From DASQPR01 sp963797605 (GTDB lineage Bacteria > Actinomycetota > Actinomycetes > Mycobacteriales > Micromonosporaceae), in the NCBI GenBank assembly GCA_963797605.1, contig CAWCPX010000002.1, positions 62,001-126,000 on the forward strand: a stretch of DNA of 64,000 nucleotides, written 5' to 3'. This document shows positions 54,377-63,578 of the stretch, in pieces. Numbering within the stretch: the first letter of the stretch is position 1; every line of letters starts with the position of its first letter. The notes beneath the pieces are model-generated. The model ran no database searches. It was not told the origin of the DNA and was given only the letters and a program-made list of their open reading frames with translations. A program made the position numbers and the translations under genes.

Positions 54377-55729
54377 CTAGATCGCGCCAGCCAGGTCGGC
54401 GGACGACCCACTTACCTTAGCGGCACCAAGCCAACTCCCCGCTTTCCCGGTTACCGGGGCAGCGCGGAGCGTGAGCGCGGTCACCGAGCCTGACTCGATC
54501 CACTCACCGGCGGCCGCGACGACCATAGGGTCTGCCGGCGCGGACGCGCAACCGAGCGCCCGTGGCGTCCGCTCGCATCGGACTTCGTGACGGTGCTTCT
54601 TGATCGCTGACGCCACAAGGGCGGACAGGAGGACGACGAGAACCGCAAGAATCACTCCGAGCACGACGACGCTCGCCCGGCCGCGTGGAGCCGAAGGCGG
54701 CGGCTGGCGTCGAACCGGCTGCGCCGGCGGACGTGGCGTGGCGGCACCGGCCGGCGAACGGTAGCCCGGTGGTGGCGTGCGCTGCGGCGGCATGACCGCG
54801 GTGCCGGCCGGACCGCTGCGGTGGGCGACGGTCGTGGCGCCGGACGGGCCTGGAGACGAGGGCGCGGGCGAGGTAGGTCGCGCGGGCGGGCCGGACGACG
54901 GCGCGCCCTGACCGGTCGCGGCGAGCCGGGCCGCGGCCGCGAGCGATGCCGCGGTAGGCCACCGAGCGGCGGGGGCCTTCAACAGACAGCGGTCGACGAG
55001 GACCCGTACGTTCGGCGGGATGTCGGCGGGCAATGGTGGCGGGACGGCTTCCACGTGCTGCATCGCGATCTCGATCGGACTGCCGCCCTCGAAGGGCCGC
55101 CGGCCGGACAGGCACTGGTAGGCCACGACGCCGAGCGCGTAGATGTCCGAGGCGGGCGTGGCGACGGCACCGGACGCCTGCTCCGGAGAGATGTACGACG
55201 CCGTGCCGAGCACCGAACCCACGGCGGTGAGACGGCTTCCGGATGCCGAGCGGGCGATCCCGAAGTCGGTCAGCACGAGCGTGCCGTTCGGGCGTACGAG
55301 CAGGTTCGCCGGCTTCACGTCACGGTGCACGATGCCCTTGTCGTGGGCGGCTTGAAGAGCGTCGGCGGCCTGTGCCATCAACGACATCGTGCGAGCCGGG
55401 GTGAGCCGGCCGACCCGCGTCAGCGTCTTGGAAAGCGCGTCACCTTCGACGTACTCCATGACGAGGTAGGTGACGCCCTGGTCGGAACCGTAGTCGTAGA
55501 CGTTCACGACACCGGGGTGGTTGATCGTCGCCATCGTGCGCGCCTCGTCGCGGAAGCGCTCCGTGAAGCCGGGCTCCGCCACGAGCGCGGGCAGCAGCAC
55601 CTTCACCGCGACCGTGCGGCCGAGGACCTCGTCATGGCAGCGCCACACGTCGCCCATGCCGCCACCGGCGATGTGGTCGGTCAGGCGATATCGGCCGGCG
55701 AGCGTCAGGCCGGCGGTCACAGTCGTCAT
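54377..55729 (-). CDS. pknA: Serine/threonine kinase PknA
   Basis: Second kinase of the division cluster, partner of PknB. The kinase domain shows GGGMGDVWRCHD, VAVKVLLPA, HRDVKPANLLV, DFGIARSA and SPEQASG. A long Pro/Ser/Thr linker (about residues 285-350) leads to one membrane helix (VVVLGVILAVLVVLLSALVASAI). The short extracytoplasmic tail continues about 70 residues past the helix, longer than usual, with no PASTA repeats. The start overlaps the pbpA stop by four bases. Substrates in mycobacteria include FtsZ, FhaA/FhaB partners and PbpA-linked proteins. Length 450 residues. Confidence 0.94.
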   Translation of the reverse strand: MTTVTAGLTLAGRYRLTDHIAGGGMGDVWRCHDEVLGRTVAVKVLLPALVAEPGFTERFRDEARTMATINHPGVVNVYDYGSDQGVTYLVMEYVEGDALSKTLTRVGRLTPARTMSLMAQAADALQAAHDKGIVHRDVKPANLLVRPNGTLVLTDFGIARSASGSRLTAVGSVLGTASYISPEQASGAVATPASDIYALGVVAYQCLSGRRPFEGGSPIEIAMQHVEAVPPPLPADIPPNVRVLVDRCLLKAPAARWPTAASLAAAARLAATGQGAPSSGPPARPTSPAPSSPGPSGATTVAHRSGPAGTAVMPPQRTPPPGYRSPAGAATPRPPAQPVRRQPPPSAPRGRASVVVLGVILAVLVVLLSALVASAIKKHRHEVRCERTPRALGCASAPADPMVVAAAGEWIESGSVTALTLRAAPVTGKAGSWLGAAKVSGSSADLAGAI

Positions 55730-57219
55730 TTGTTGCCTTCCGCGGCGATCGCGGCCTTGAGAATGTCGCCGGCGATCCTCGGTGCGCTCTTCGTGCCCAG
55801 GTCACCACCGTTGACCAGAAGCACAGCCACGGACGCGATCGGCCGGCCGTCCTTCATCGCATAACCGATGAACCAGCGGTGTGCCTCGCCACCGACGGAG
55901 TTGTCGGCGGTGCCGGTCTTGCCGCCGATCTCGTAGCCGGAGATCTTGGCACTGGTCGCCGTGCCGTTCTGCACGACGCTGTCGCACATCTGCTGGAGCT
56001 GGGTCGCGACGCCGGGCGTGATCGGTGTGCCGTACTGCTGGCCGGTGCCGACGTACGTCGTCTTGAGGTTCGAGTCCTGCATCTTCGAGATCAGGTAGGG
56101 CCGCATCTCGATGCCGCCGTTCGCCACCGAACCGGCGATCATCGCACCGAGCATCGGCGTCATCCGGTCGTCGAGCTGCCCGATGCTGGACTGGGCCACG
56201 TCGTTCGGGTCGTCTTTGCCATCGGAGTTCGTCATCTTGCTGACCTGGCTGGCGGCGAGGTGGATCGCGCTGCTACCGCTGCCGGCGACGGTCAAGGAGG
56301 AGTCACCGAAGCCGAACGCGGACGCCTGCTTCTTGATCGCGTCGGAGCCGAGCGAGTTGCCCAGCTGGGCGAACGCGGTGTTACACGAGACGGTGAGCGC
56401 GTCGATGAGGGTGACCGCGGCCTCGGGGCACACCGACGGAGCGTCGTTCTTCATCGTGTAACCGCCGCCCGGGATCGGCGTGTAAAACGGTCCGGCCGGC
56501 ACCACCGTCTGCGGGTTGTAGTTTCCGCTGGACAGAGCCGCGGCGGACATGACCATCTTGAACGTCGACCCGGGCGGGTACGTCTCCGAGATCGCCCGGT
56601 TGTCGAGCGGGTTGATCGTCATGTCGTTGAGCTTCTTGTAGGCGGCCGTCGCCTGGTTGGTGTCGTGCACCGACAGCTTGTTCGCGTCGTAGCCCGGCGT
56701 GGACGCCATCGCGAGGATCGCCCCTGTCGTCGGGTTGAGCACCACGGCCGCGCCGACGCTCGCCCCACCATTGTTCGCGAGGTCGTTGTACGCGACGTCC
56801 TGAATACTCTTGTTGATCGTCAGGAAGACGTTGCCACCGTCGCTCTGGCTGCTGGAGAAGATGTCGGCGAGCCGATCACCGCCGCTGCCCGAGAGGTAGG
56901 AATCTTCGGCTCTCTCCACGCCGGTCGCGCCGAGGTTGACCGGCCGGTAGCCGACGATCGGCTGGAACGCCGGGCCGCCGGGGTAGGTGCGCAGGTATTT
57001 CAGCGTGTTGGTGGTCGCCACGCTCTTCGCGAGCACCGAACCGTTGACGTCGAGGATCGAGCCGCGCTGGTTCTGGTATTCGGTGAGCTGGACACGGCCG
57101 TTGTACTGGCTGGTCCGATAGGCATCGGCCTTGTACGCCTGGACCCAGTTCAGGTTCACGAAGAGCAAACCAAACAAGATCAGGGTGACAATGCCGACGC
57201 GACGTAGCGGAGCATTCAT
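55726..57219 (-). CDS. pbpA: Class B penicillin-binding protein PbpA
   Basis: Septal/elongation transpeptidase. An N-terminal membrane anchor (VGIVTLILFGLLFVNLNWVQAY) is followed by the dimerisation domain with QRGSILDVNGSVLA. The penicillin-binding motifs are present: SxxK in PPGSTFKMV, SxN in TVSCNTAFAQ and KTG in GGKTGTADNS. Length 497 residues, normal. It shares a four-base overlap with pknA downstream and starts three bases after the rodA stop upstream. In mycobacteria PbpA is controlled by PknB phosphorylation. Confidence 0.95.
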   Translation of the reverse strand: MNAPLRRVGIVTLILFGLLFVNLNWVQAYKADAYRTSQYNGRVQLTEYQNQRGSILDVNGSVLAKSVATTNTLKYLRTYPGGPAFQPIVGYRPVNLGATGVERAEDSYLSGSGGDRLADIFSSSQSDGGNVFLTINKSIQDVAYNDLANNGGASVGAAVVLNPTTGAILAMASTPGYDANKLSVHDTNQATAAYKKLNDMTINPLDNRAISETYPPGSTFKMVMSAAALSSGNYNPQTVVPAGPFYTPIPGGGYTMKNDAPSVCPEAAVTLIDALTVSCNTAFAQLGNSLGSDAIKKQASAFGFGDSSLTVAGSGSSAIHLAASQVSKMTNSDGKDDPNDVAQSSIGQLDDRMTPMLGAMIAGSVANGGIEMRPYLISKMQDSNLKTTYVGTGQQYGTPITPGVATQLQQMCDSVVQNGTATSAKISGYEIGGKTGTADNSVGGEAHRWFIGYAMKDGRPIASVAVLLVNGGDLGTKSAPRIAGDILKAAIAAEGNK

Positions 57220-57222
57220 GTC

Positions 57223-58683
57223 TCAGATCACCTCCGTCGCCATGCCGGCGAGATGGGCAGGTGCGCCCGGTGCCACCGCGGGTGCGGCCGGCCGCCGCGC
57301 CGCGTCGGAAATCCGCACGAGGACGGCGATCAATAACCAGTTGGCCATGAGCGAGGAACCACCGGCGGACATGAACGGCGTTGTCTGCCCGGTCAGCGGG
57401 ATCAGCCGGCTGACACCGCCGACGATCACGAAGATCTGCAGCCCGAGTGTGAACGCGAGACCGCCCGCCAGCAGCTTGCCAAACGAGTCGCGGACGGCGA
57501 TGGCGGTGCGGAGGCCGCGCTCCACGATGATCAGGTAGATCACGAGCAGCGCGGTGAGACCGAACAGGCCGATCTCCTCGCCCATGCCGGCGAAGATGAA
57601 GTCGTTACGCACCTCAGGCACGAGGCTCGGGTGACCGGCTCCGGGCCCGGCGCCGAAGAGCCCGCCGGTGCCGAGACCGAGCAGCGACTGCACCACCTGG
57701 TAGCCGTCATGGTTCGGGTCGTGGAACGGGTGCAGCCAGACCTCGACGCGATCGTGGAAGCTCGTGGCGCCGCCGAGCAGGAAGGCGCCGTAGGCCCCGC
57801 CGAGGAACAGCGTCACGCCGATGATCAGCCAGCTGACACGCTCGGTCGCGATGTACAGCGTCACGACGAACATGCCGAAGTAGAGGAGCGAGGTGCCGAG
57901 GTCTTTCTCGAAGACGAGGACCATGAGGCTGAGCGCCCACACGACGAGAACCGGCCCGAGGTCGCGGCCGCGCGGGAAGTCGATGCCGAGCACGCGGTGG
58001 CTCGCGAGCGAGAGCACTTCCCGCTTGCGGACGAGGTAGTAGGCGAAGAACGACAGCAGCGCCAGCTTCGCGAACTCTCCGGGCTGGATCTGGAAGATGC
58101 TGCCGAACCGGATCCACAGCTTGACGCCGTTGACCTCGGAGAACCGTGCCGGGAGCAGCGCTGGCAGCAGAACCAGTGCGATGCCGAGCAGCCCGAGTGT
58201 GTAGGCGTACCGCGAGAGGGATCTGTGGTCGCGCATAGCCCAGAGCAGCACCGTAGCGACGACGAGCGCGGCCAGCGTCCAGCAGAGTTGCCGGAAGCCG
58301 TCACCGGCAAAGGGCGAGCCGCTCCCGCTTCCGGCCTTCGCCGCGCCGAGGTCGAGCCTGCGCAGGAACGCGACCCCGAGACCGTTGAGCGTGGCCACGG
58401 CCGGTAGGAACACCGGGTCGGCGTAGGGCGCCAAGGCTCGGATGGCCAGGTGGAAACCGAAGAAGATCAGGAACAGGATCGCCGGCTGCACCCAGACGTC
58501 GGGCCGGATGTGCTGATTGAGCCCGCTCTCCGCGGCGATCGCGTACGCGAGCACGACGAACATGCCGAACACCAGGAGGGTGAGTTCGACGTTGCGTTTG
58601 TTCCGGACGCGGGTGCCGGCCGCCAGCACGGGGCGCGGCGGTTCGACGGGCGCGGCGGGGGCGCTCACGGCAGCAGGTGTCAC
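57223..58683 (-). CDS. rodA: SEDS glycosyltransferase RodA/FtsW
   Basis: Peptidoglycan polymerase of the SEDS family that pairs with PbpA. About ten or eleven membrane helices are visible. Conserved SEDS blocks include VNGVKLWIRFGSIFQIQPGEFAKLALL, FEKDLGTSLLYFGMFV, YQVVQSLLGLGTGGLFGAGPG, NDFIFAGMGEEIGLFG and PLTGQTTPFMSAGGSSLMAN. The catalytic Asp is in FEKDLGTSL. A cytosolic N-terminal Pro/Ala tail precedes the first helix. Length 486 residues. It lies between pstP (3 bases) and pbpA (3 bases). Confidence 0.95.
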   Translation of the reverse strand: MTPAAVSAPAAPVEPPRPVLAAGTRVRNKRNVELTLLVFGMFVVLAYAIAAESGLNQHIRPDVWVQPAILFLIFFGFHLAIRALAPYADPVFLPAVATLNGLGVAFLRRLDLGAAKAGSGSGSPFAGDGFRQLCWTLAALVVATVLLWAMRDHRSLSRYAYTLGLLGIALVLLPALLPARFSEVNGVKLWIRFGSIFQIQPGEFAKLALLSFFAYYLVRKREVLSLASHRVLGIDFPRGRDLGPVLVVWALSLMVLVFEKDLGTSLLYFGMFVVTLYIATERVSWLIIGVTLFLGGAYGAFLLGGATSFHDRVEVWLHPFHDPNHDGYQVVQSLLGLGTGGLFGAGPGAGHPSLVPEVRNDFIFAGMGEEIGLFGLTALLVIYLIIVERGLRTAIAVRDSFGKLLAGGLAFTLGLQIFVIVGGVSRLIPLTGQTTPFMSAGGSSLMANWLLIAVLVRISDAARRPAAPAVAPGAPAHLAGMATEVI

Positions 58684-58686
58684 CTA

Positions 58687-60105
58687 TCAGCAGTTATCAG
58701 GATTAGTGGACGACGGGCTCGCACCGACCGGCGTGGTCGGAGCCGAGGGGGTGATCACCGGTGCGGACGAGCGCGGCGGCGGCGGGAACGTCTTGCTCGC
58801 CGACGGCAGCGGGTGCACCGACGTGGTCGGGGTCGGCGTGACGGTCGGGAGACCGCTCGGGCTGACCGAACCACCGGGGTTGTTGACGGCGGGGCAGGTC
58901 TGGCGAAGATAACCGTTGCCCGGGTCGCGAAGCGCCAGCAGCGTGCGCTCGGCATCGGACTTGCTCGGGCCGGGAATGCCCTGCTTGACCTTGCTCTGCG
59001 TGTCGGCGTTGAGATCGGCGAGCGTCAGATCACTCGTCGACGTGACGTGGTTGAGCTGCAGGCCGATGACCTTGCCCTGGACCCCCTGGAAGACCGCCAC
59101 CCGGCCGTCAGACGTGGCACCGACGTAGTACTGCCGCTGGGTGAACGACCATCCGTACCACCCGCCGGCACCGAGGACCGCCAGCACGAGCACCAAGAGC
59201 AACGCGGTGCGGCCGGGACGGCGCTTCGGGTCTGGTTCCTCGTCGTCATCGTCGCCGTCACCGTCGACCGGGGGCCGCGGCGTGAGCGCGGATGCGCGGG
59301 TCGCCGGCGTGGACTCGGAGGCCGGGCCGCCGTTGCCACGATCACGCGACGCGGCGCCGCCGACGAACGGACGGCCTTCGACGATGTCCTCGTCGGTCAC
59401 GTCGGCGATGATCACGGTGATGTTGTCGGGACCGCCGCCACGTAGCGCGAGCTGGACCAACCGCTCCGCGCACTGCTCCGGATCGACGTATTCACGCATG
59501 GTCGCGGCGATGCTGTCGTCACTGACCGGCCCGGACAGGCCATCACTGCAGATCAGATATCGGTCGCCGACCACGGCCGGGCGCACCGAGTATTGCGGGT
59601 CGACGTCAGAGCCCTGCAGCGCGCGGATCAGCAACGAACGCTGCGGGTGGACGCTCGCTTCCTCTTCGGTGATGCGGCCCTCGTCGATCAGCATCTGCAC
59701 GTAGGTGTCGTCTTTGGTGACCTGGATGAACTCACCATCGCGCAGGAGGTAGGCGCGGGAGTCACCGACGTGCACCATGCCGAACTTCGTGCCGGAGAAG
59801 AGCATGCCCGTGAGCGTCGTGCCCATGCCTTCGAGCGAGGGGTTGGCGTCGACGGCGTCACGGAGGTTTTGGTTGGCCAACTCAACCGCGGCGCGCAGGG
59901 CGTCGACCAGCGCGTCGCCCGGCACGTCTTCATCGAGTGGTGCCATCGCGGCGATCGTCAGATTGCTGGCGATGTCGCCCGCGGCCATGCCACCCATGCC
60001 GTCGGCGACAGCGAGAAGGCGGGGACCGGCATAGACCGAGTCCTGGTTGCCTTCCCGGATGAGCCCGCGGTCACTGCGGGCGGCGAAGCGCAAGGTGAGT
60101 GTCAT
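58687..60105 (-). CDS. pstP: PP2C-type Ser/Thr phosphatase PstP
   Basis: Sole phosphatase that reverses PknA/PknB phosphorylation. The PP2C metal-binding motifs are seen: RSDRGLIREGNQDS, VADGMGGMAAG, CSDGLSGPVSDD and GPDNITVIIADVTDED. The cytosolic domain covers about residues 1-235, then a linker, one membrane helix (TALLLVLVLAVLGAGGWYGWSF), and a long extracytoplasmic tail ending in Pro/Thr/Ser. Length 472 residues, close to mycobacterial PstP. It overlaps fhaB by four bases. Confidence 0.95.
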   Translation of the reverse strand: MTLTLRFAARSDRGLIREGNQDSVYAGPRLLAVADGMGGMAAGDIASNLTIAAMAPLDEDVPGDALVDALRAAVELANQNLRDAVDANPSLEGMGTTLTGMLFSGTKFGMVHVGDSRAYLLRDGEFIQVTKDDTYVQMLIDEGRITEEEASVHPQRSLLIRALQGSDVDPQYSVRPAVVGDRYLICSDGLSGPVSDDSIAATMREYVDPEQCAERLVQLALRGGGPDNITVIIADVTDEDIVEGRPFVGGAASRDRGNGGPASESTPATRASALTPRPPVDGDGDDDDEEPDPKRRPGRTALLLVLVLAVLGAGGWYGWSFTQRQYYVGATSDGRVAVFQGVQGKVIGLQLNHVTSTSDLTLADLNADTQSKVKQGIPGPSKSDAERTLLALRDPGNGYLRQTCPAVNNPGGSVSPSGLPTVTPTPTTSVHPLPSASKTFPPPPRSSAPVITPSAPTTPVGASPSSTNPDNC

Positions 60106-60587
60106 GGCCGTAATTCGAGTGAGGTTCGGCCGATGCGGATCGGCACACCGAGCGGGACGGGGGTCGGGCCATTCACCTTCGCTCGATCAAGGTAGGTCCC
60201 GTTGGTTGAACCTAGATCCTCGATGAACCATTGGCCACCCTTGGCGACCAGCCGAGCATGGTGAGCGGACGAGTAGTCGTCGGTGATGACCAACGTCGAA
60301 TCCTCCGCTCGGCCGATCGTGATGGCGGCTTCACCCAGGGTGATTTTCGTTCCGGCGAGAGCCCCCGCGGTCACCACGAGTTGATGGGCGGCGCGACCGC
60401 GCTTGACCTTAGCGGGCCGACCGGGTGCCGTCGAGGGCGCGAGCCCTCGCGGCATCGCGACCAGCCGACTCGAACGCCCCCCGGCGAACAGGTCACGTCG
60501 GATGACACCGACCACCGTGAAAACGAAGATCCACAGCAGGACGAGCAGACCGATCCGTGCAACCGCGACGACCAGCTGTTCCGACAA
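60102..60587 (-). CDS. fhaB: FHA-domain protein FhaB (FipA)
   Basis: Membrane-anchored phosphothreonine reader that links kinase signalling to division proteins. One N-terminal helix (VVAVARIGLLVLLWIFVFTVVGVI) is followed by a linker and a C-terminal FHA domain: TIGRAEDSTLVITDDYSSAHHARL and GQWFIEDLGSTNGTYLDR. The Arg, Ser, His and Asn phosphopeptide contacts are intact. Length 161 residues, normal. It overlaps pstP by four bases and starts five bases after the fhaA stop. Confidence 0.95.
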   Translation of the reverse strand: MSEQLVVAVARIGLLVLLWIFVFTVVGVIRRDLFAGGRSSRLVAMPRGLAPSTAPGRPAKVKRGRAAHQLVVTAGALAGTKITLGEAAITIGRAEDSTLVITDDYSSAHHARLVAKGGQWFIEDLGSTNGTYLDRAKVNGPTPVPLGVPIRIGRTSLELRP

Positions 60588-60592
60588 AGCCG

Positions 60593-61354
60593 TCAGCCGT
60601 CCACGCGGAACGTCAGCGTCGTCGTGCCGATCTGGATCATGTCACCAGGATTGAGCGCCACCGCCGAGATGCGCTGACCGTTGACCATCGACCCGTTGGT
60701 CGAGCCGAGGTCGGTCAACACCACCTGCGCGCCGTCATAATCCAGGCGGGCGTGTCGCCGCGAGATGCCGACGTCGGGAAGACGCAGGTTGGCCTGGTCG
60801 CCGCGCCCGATCACGGTGGAGCCGATCGACAGCGGGTAGGTGCGCCCGTCGTTGGCGATCAGCCGGACACCACGCCCGGGAGCCTGCTGGCCGGCCGGCG
60901 GATAACCCTGGTCGAAACCCGGGTGCTGCATCGGCGGCGGACCGGGGTCATAAGCCGGGCCGGGCGCCGGTGCGACGTCGCCGCCGGTGTAGACCTCCGC
61001 CGTCACGCGGAACATGCCGGTGTCGAGGCCATCACCCCGTTCGATCTCGACGATCACATCGCCGTAGACCGTCCAGCCCTGCTCGCCGATGAACTCGGCC
61101 TGCGACTGGGCCAGCTCCTGAGCCAGCGCGGCAGCGTACGGCGCGAGACGGGAGTGGTCATAGGGAGAGAGATCGATCACGTAACGGTTCGGCACCAGGG
61201 TGCGACCCCCAGCGAGGATCGCTTTGTGCGCCTCTGCCTCCCGTTGCATGGCATTGAGGATCTCCACGGGGTGGACGACCCCTTTGAAGACCTTGGCAAA
61301 GGCCCCTTCGACCAGGCCCTCTAGACGCTTTTCGAAGCGCTGCAGCACACTCAC
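60593..61354 (-). CDS. fhaA: FHA-domain protein FhaA with DUF3662 N-terminus
   Basis: First gene of the cluster. The GTG at 61354 follows GGAGGA by six bases and gives MSVLQRFEKRLEGLVEGAF, the standard start; a frame to 61486 runs into tRNA-Leu. Residues 1-125 are the DUF3662 domain (FKGVVHPVEILNAMQREAEAHK). A short Pro/Gly linker follows, then the FHA domain with VIGRGDQANLRLPDVGISRRHARL and LTDLGSTNGSMVNG. FhaA binds phosphorylated MviN/MurJ in mycobacteria. The linker is much shorter than in mycobacteria, giving only 253 residues. Confidence 0.95.
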   Translation of the reverse strand: MSVLQRFEKRLEGLVEGAFAKVFKGVVHPVEILNAMQREAEAHKAILAGGRTLVPNRYVIDLSPYDHSRLAPYAAALAQELAQSQAEFIGEQGWTVYGDVIVEIERGDGLDTGMFRVTAEVYTGGDVAPAPGPAYDPGPPPMQHPGFDQGYPPAGQQAPGRGVRLIANDGRTYPLSIGSTVIGRGDQANLRLPDVGISRRHARLDYDGAQVVLTDLGSTNGSMVNGQRISAVALNPGDMIQIGTTTLTFRVDG

Positions 61355-61457
61355 GGTTCCTCCTCGAACTACCGAGGAGTTGATGGTATCGGTTAATGCC
61401 ACGCCACCACCCACCCCTGGGTTGGGAGGCATGCTACTCTTCGACCCGTTGCCTCCC

Positions 61458-61543
61458 GGGGAAGTGGCGGAATGGCAGACGCGCACGGTTCAGGTCCGTG
61501 TGCCCGAAAGGGCGTGAGGGTTCAACTCCCTTCTTCCCCACCA
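61458..61543 (+). tRNA. tRNA-Leu(CAG)
   Basis: GGGGAAG (61458-61464) pairs with CTTCCCC (61533-61539); discriminator A, and CCA is encoded at 61541-61543. The anticodon arm CACGG/CCGTG encloses TTCAGGT, anticodon CAG. A variable arm (GTGCCCGAAAGGGC) marks a class II tRNA. It is divergent from fhaA, the same neighbourhood as in mycobacteria. Confidence 0.95.
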
Positions 61544-61551
61544 GGTGAAAC

Positions 61552-61579
61552 GGCCTCGGCGCTCGCGTCGGGGCCTTTT
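61552..61579 (+). terminator. Terminator after tRNA-Leu
   Basis: GGCCTCGGCG pairs with CGTCGGGGCC through wobble positions and is followed by TTTT, nine bases after CCA. Confidence 0.75.
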
Positions 61580-61659
61580 GCATGTCGTGACTACAGTCCG
61601 GCAAACTGGGTCGGGCATCCGACTGGCCCGCAGCCGCTAGCGAACCCTGGAGGACTCAC

Positions 61660-62739
61660 GTGAGCGTGGCATTGGTCACCGGATCGGCCGGTTTGATCGG
61701 TTCCGAAGCTGTTCGTCACTTTGCCGGTCTCGGCCTCAACGTCGTCGGCATCGATAACGACATGCGCGCCCAGTTCTTCGGCGCCGAAGCGTCCACCGCA
61801 TGGAACGTGCTTTCTCTCACGAGTGAGCTTGGCGACGCGTACACGCATCAAGATGTTGATATTCGTGATCGGGACGCTCTCAGCGCGATCTTCCAGAAAT
61901 ACGGCAAGGACATCGCGGTCGTGATCCACACCGCGGCGCAGCCGTCGCACGACTGGGCCGTGCGCGACCCGTTCACCGACTTCGACGTCAACGCCGGCGG
62001 CACGCTCAACATCCTGCAAAACGTGCGAGACCACTGCATCGACGCGCCAGTGATCCACTGTTCCACGAACAAGGTCTACGGCGACCGGCCCAACTCGCTC
62101 CCGCTGATCGAGCAGGAGACCCGCTGGGAGATCGACCCGAGCCACACCTACGCCGACGGCATCCGCGAGGACATGTCGATCGACGCCACGCTGCACTCCG
62201 TGTTCGGCGCGTCGAAGGTGGCGGCCGACGTGATGGTGCAGGAATACGGCCGTTACTTCGACATGAAGACGGCGTGTTTCCGCGGTGGCACGCTGACCGG
62301 CCCGGCGCACTCGGCCACTGAGCTGCACGGCTTCCTCGGCTACGTGATGCGCTGCGCGATGGAACGCCGCACCTATAACTTGTTCGGATATAAGGGCAAG
62401 CAGGTTCGCGACGCGATCCACAGCCACGACGTGGTCAACGCGTTCGAGGCGTTCTTCCGCGACCCGCGCTCCGCGGCCGTCTACAACCTCGGTGGCGGTC
62501 GCCACTCCAACTGCTCCAACCTCGAGGCGTTCGCGCTGGCCGAGCAGATCTCCGGCAACGAGATGATTTACGAGTACAAGGAAGCCAACCGCGTCGGCGA
62601 TCACCAGTGGTGGATCGGTTCCAACGCCACCTTCCAGGCCGATTACCCGCAGTGGGAGCAGGTCTACGACGTCCCGATGATCCTCACCGAGATCTACGAG
62701 GCCAACGTCAACAAGTGGGTCGCTAAGGCGTCCGCGTGA
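61660..62739 (+). CDS. NAD-dependent sugar epimerase/dehydratase (extended SDR)
   Basis: The GTG at 61660 has GGAGG upstream. TGSAGLIGSEA is the NAD-binding glycine motif, and VVIHTAAQPSHDWAV the following conserved strand. The YxxxK catalytic motif appears as FGASK (HSVFGASKVAADVMVQEYG), with Phe in place of Tyr; close relatives of this subfamily appear to share this, so it is not clear damage. Later blocks are CFRGGTLTGP and GYKGKQVRDAIHSHDV. It resembles CDP-paratose 2-epimerase-like proteins in surface polysaccharide loci. The product and substrate are not assignable. It overlaps the glycosyltransferase by four bases. Length 359 residues. Confidence 0.9.
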   Translation: MSVALVTGSAGLIGSEAVRHFAGLGLNVVGIDNDMRAQFFGAEASTAWNVLSLTSELGDAYTHQDVDIRDRDALSAIFQKYGKDIAVVIHTAAQPSHDWAVRDPFTDFDVNAGGTLNILQNVRDHCIDAPVIHCSTNKVYGDRPNSLPLIEQETRWEIDPSHTYADGIREDMSIDATLHSVFGASKVAADVMVQEYGRYFDMKTACFRGGTLTGPAHSATELHGFLGYVMRCAMERRTYNLFGYKGKQVRDAIHSHDVVNAFEAFFRDPRSAAVYNLGGGRHSNCSNLEAFALAEQISGNEMIYEYKEANRVGDHQWWIGSNATFQADYPQWEQVYDVPMILTEIYEANVNKWVAKASA

Positions 62740-63542
62740 TCGACGAGGGAAAGCACAACGTCCTCGGCGTGATGGTCTCGGCCGTTGACTACGACTACGC
62801 CGCCGACCGGGTGATCACCGCGGCACGTGAACGCAGGCCGCTCGCCCTGACCGCGCTCGCGGTGCACGGCGTCATGACCGGCGTCGCCGATCGGGAGCAC
62901 AATGCCCGGCTGAACTCGTTCGACCTCGTCACGCCCGACGGTCAGCCGGTGCGCTGGGCACTCGGCGCGCTGCACGGGGTCAAGCTCGCCGACCGGGTCT
63001 ACGGGCCGACGCTGACGCTGCGGGTCCTGGAGCGGGCCGCCGGCGAAAACCTGCCGGTCTACCTGTACGGGTCGACCGACGAGACGCTGGCCAAGCTGGT
63101 GACCGAGTTGCACCGGATGTTTCCGAAGCTGGAGATCGCCGGGATGGAGGCGTCGAAATTCCGCGCCGCCACCACGGGCGAGGACAAAGAGATCGCGGAT
63201 CGCATCGTGACCTCGGGCGCGCGGGTCGTGCTCGTCGGTCTCGGCTGTCCGCGCCAGGAAGTCTTCACGCACGCGATGCGTCCGCTGCTCGACATGCCGT
63301 TGCTCGCCGTCGGTGCCGCCTTCGACTACCACGCCGGCCTCCTGCGCAAGCCACCCGCGTGGATGCAGAAATACTCGCTTGAGTGGTTGTGGCGGCTCGG
63401 TCTGGAACCCGCCCGGCTCTGGCGGCGTTACCTGATCCTCAATCCGGCCTACCTGATGCGGCTCGCCGCGCAGAAGACCGGTCTCTGGAAGGCCACGCCG
63501 CCGGCGCCGACCAGCGAGCAGGCCAAGACCTTCGCGGTCTAG
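62736..63542 (+). CDS. WecG/TagA/CpsF-family glycosyltransferase (GT26)
   Basis: Transfers ManNAc-type or related sugars to lipid carriers in capsule, teichoic acid or enterobacterial antigen synthesis. The GTG at 62736 overlaps the epimerase stop. Conserved parts are TALAVHGVMTGV near the start, LVTPDGQPVRWALG, RVYGPTLTLRVLE, VYLYGSTDETLAKL, and LVGLGCPRQEVFTHA. AVGAAFDYHAGLLRKPPAWMQKYSLEWLWRL is the C-terminal signature. Length 268 residues, normal. With the epimerase it makes a two-gene surface-polysaccharide unit, followed by an insertion element that may have separated it from further genes. Confidence 0.93.
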   Translation: MIDEGKHNVLGVMVSAVDYDYAADRVITAARERRPLALTALAVHGVMTGVADREHNARLNSFDLVTPDGQPVRWALGALHGVKLADRVYGPTLTLRVLERAAGENLPVYLYGSTDETLAKLVTELHRMFPKLEIAGMEASKFRAATTGEDKEIADRIVTSGARVVLVGLGCPRQEVFTHAMRPLLDMPLLAVGAAFDYHAGLLRKPPAWMQKYSLEWLWRLGLEPARLWRRYLILNPAYLMRLAAQKTGLWKATPPAPTSEQAKTFAV

Positions 63543-63559
63543 GCCCTGTGTCGCCACAG

Positions 63560-63578
63560 CGCTCTACTAGCTAGAGCG
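63560..63578. terminator. Possible terminator after the glycosyltransferase
   Basis: CGCTCTA and TAGAGCG pair around CTAGC, 18 bases past the stop. No T-tract follows. Confidence 0.4.

Noticed and set aside
55879..57207. 442-codon plus-strand frame
   Set aside because: Antisense to pbpA, whose penicillin-binding motifs are complete.
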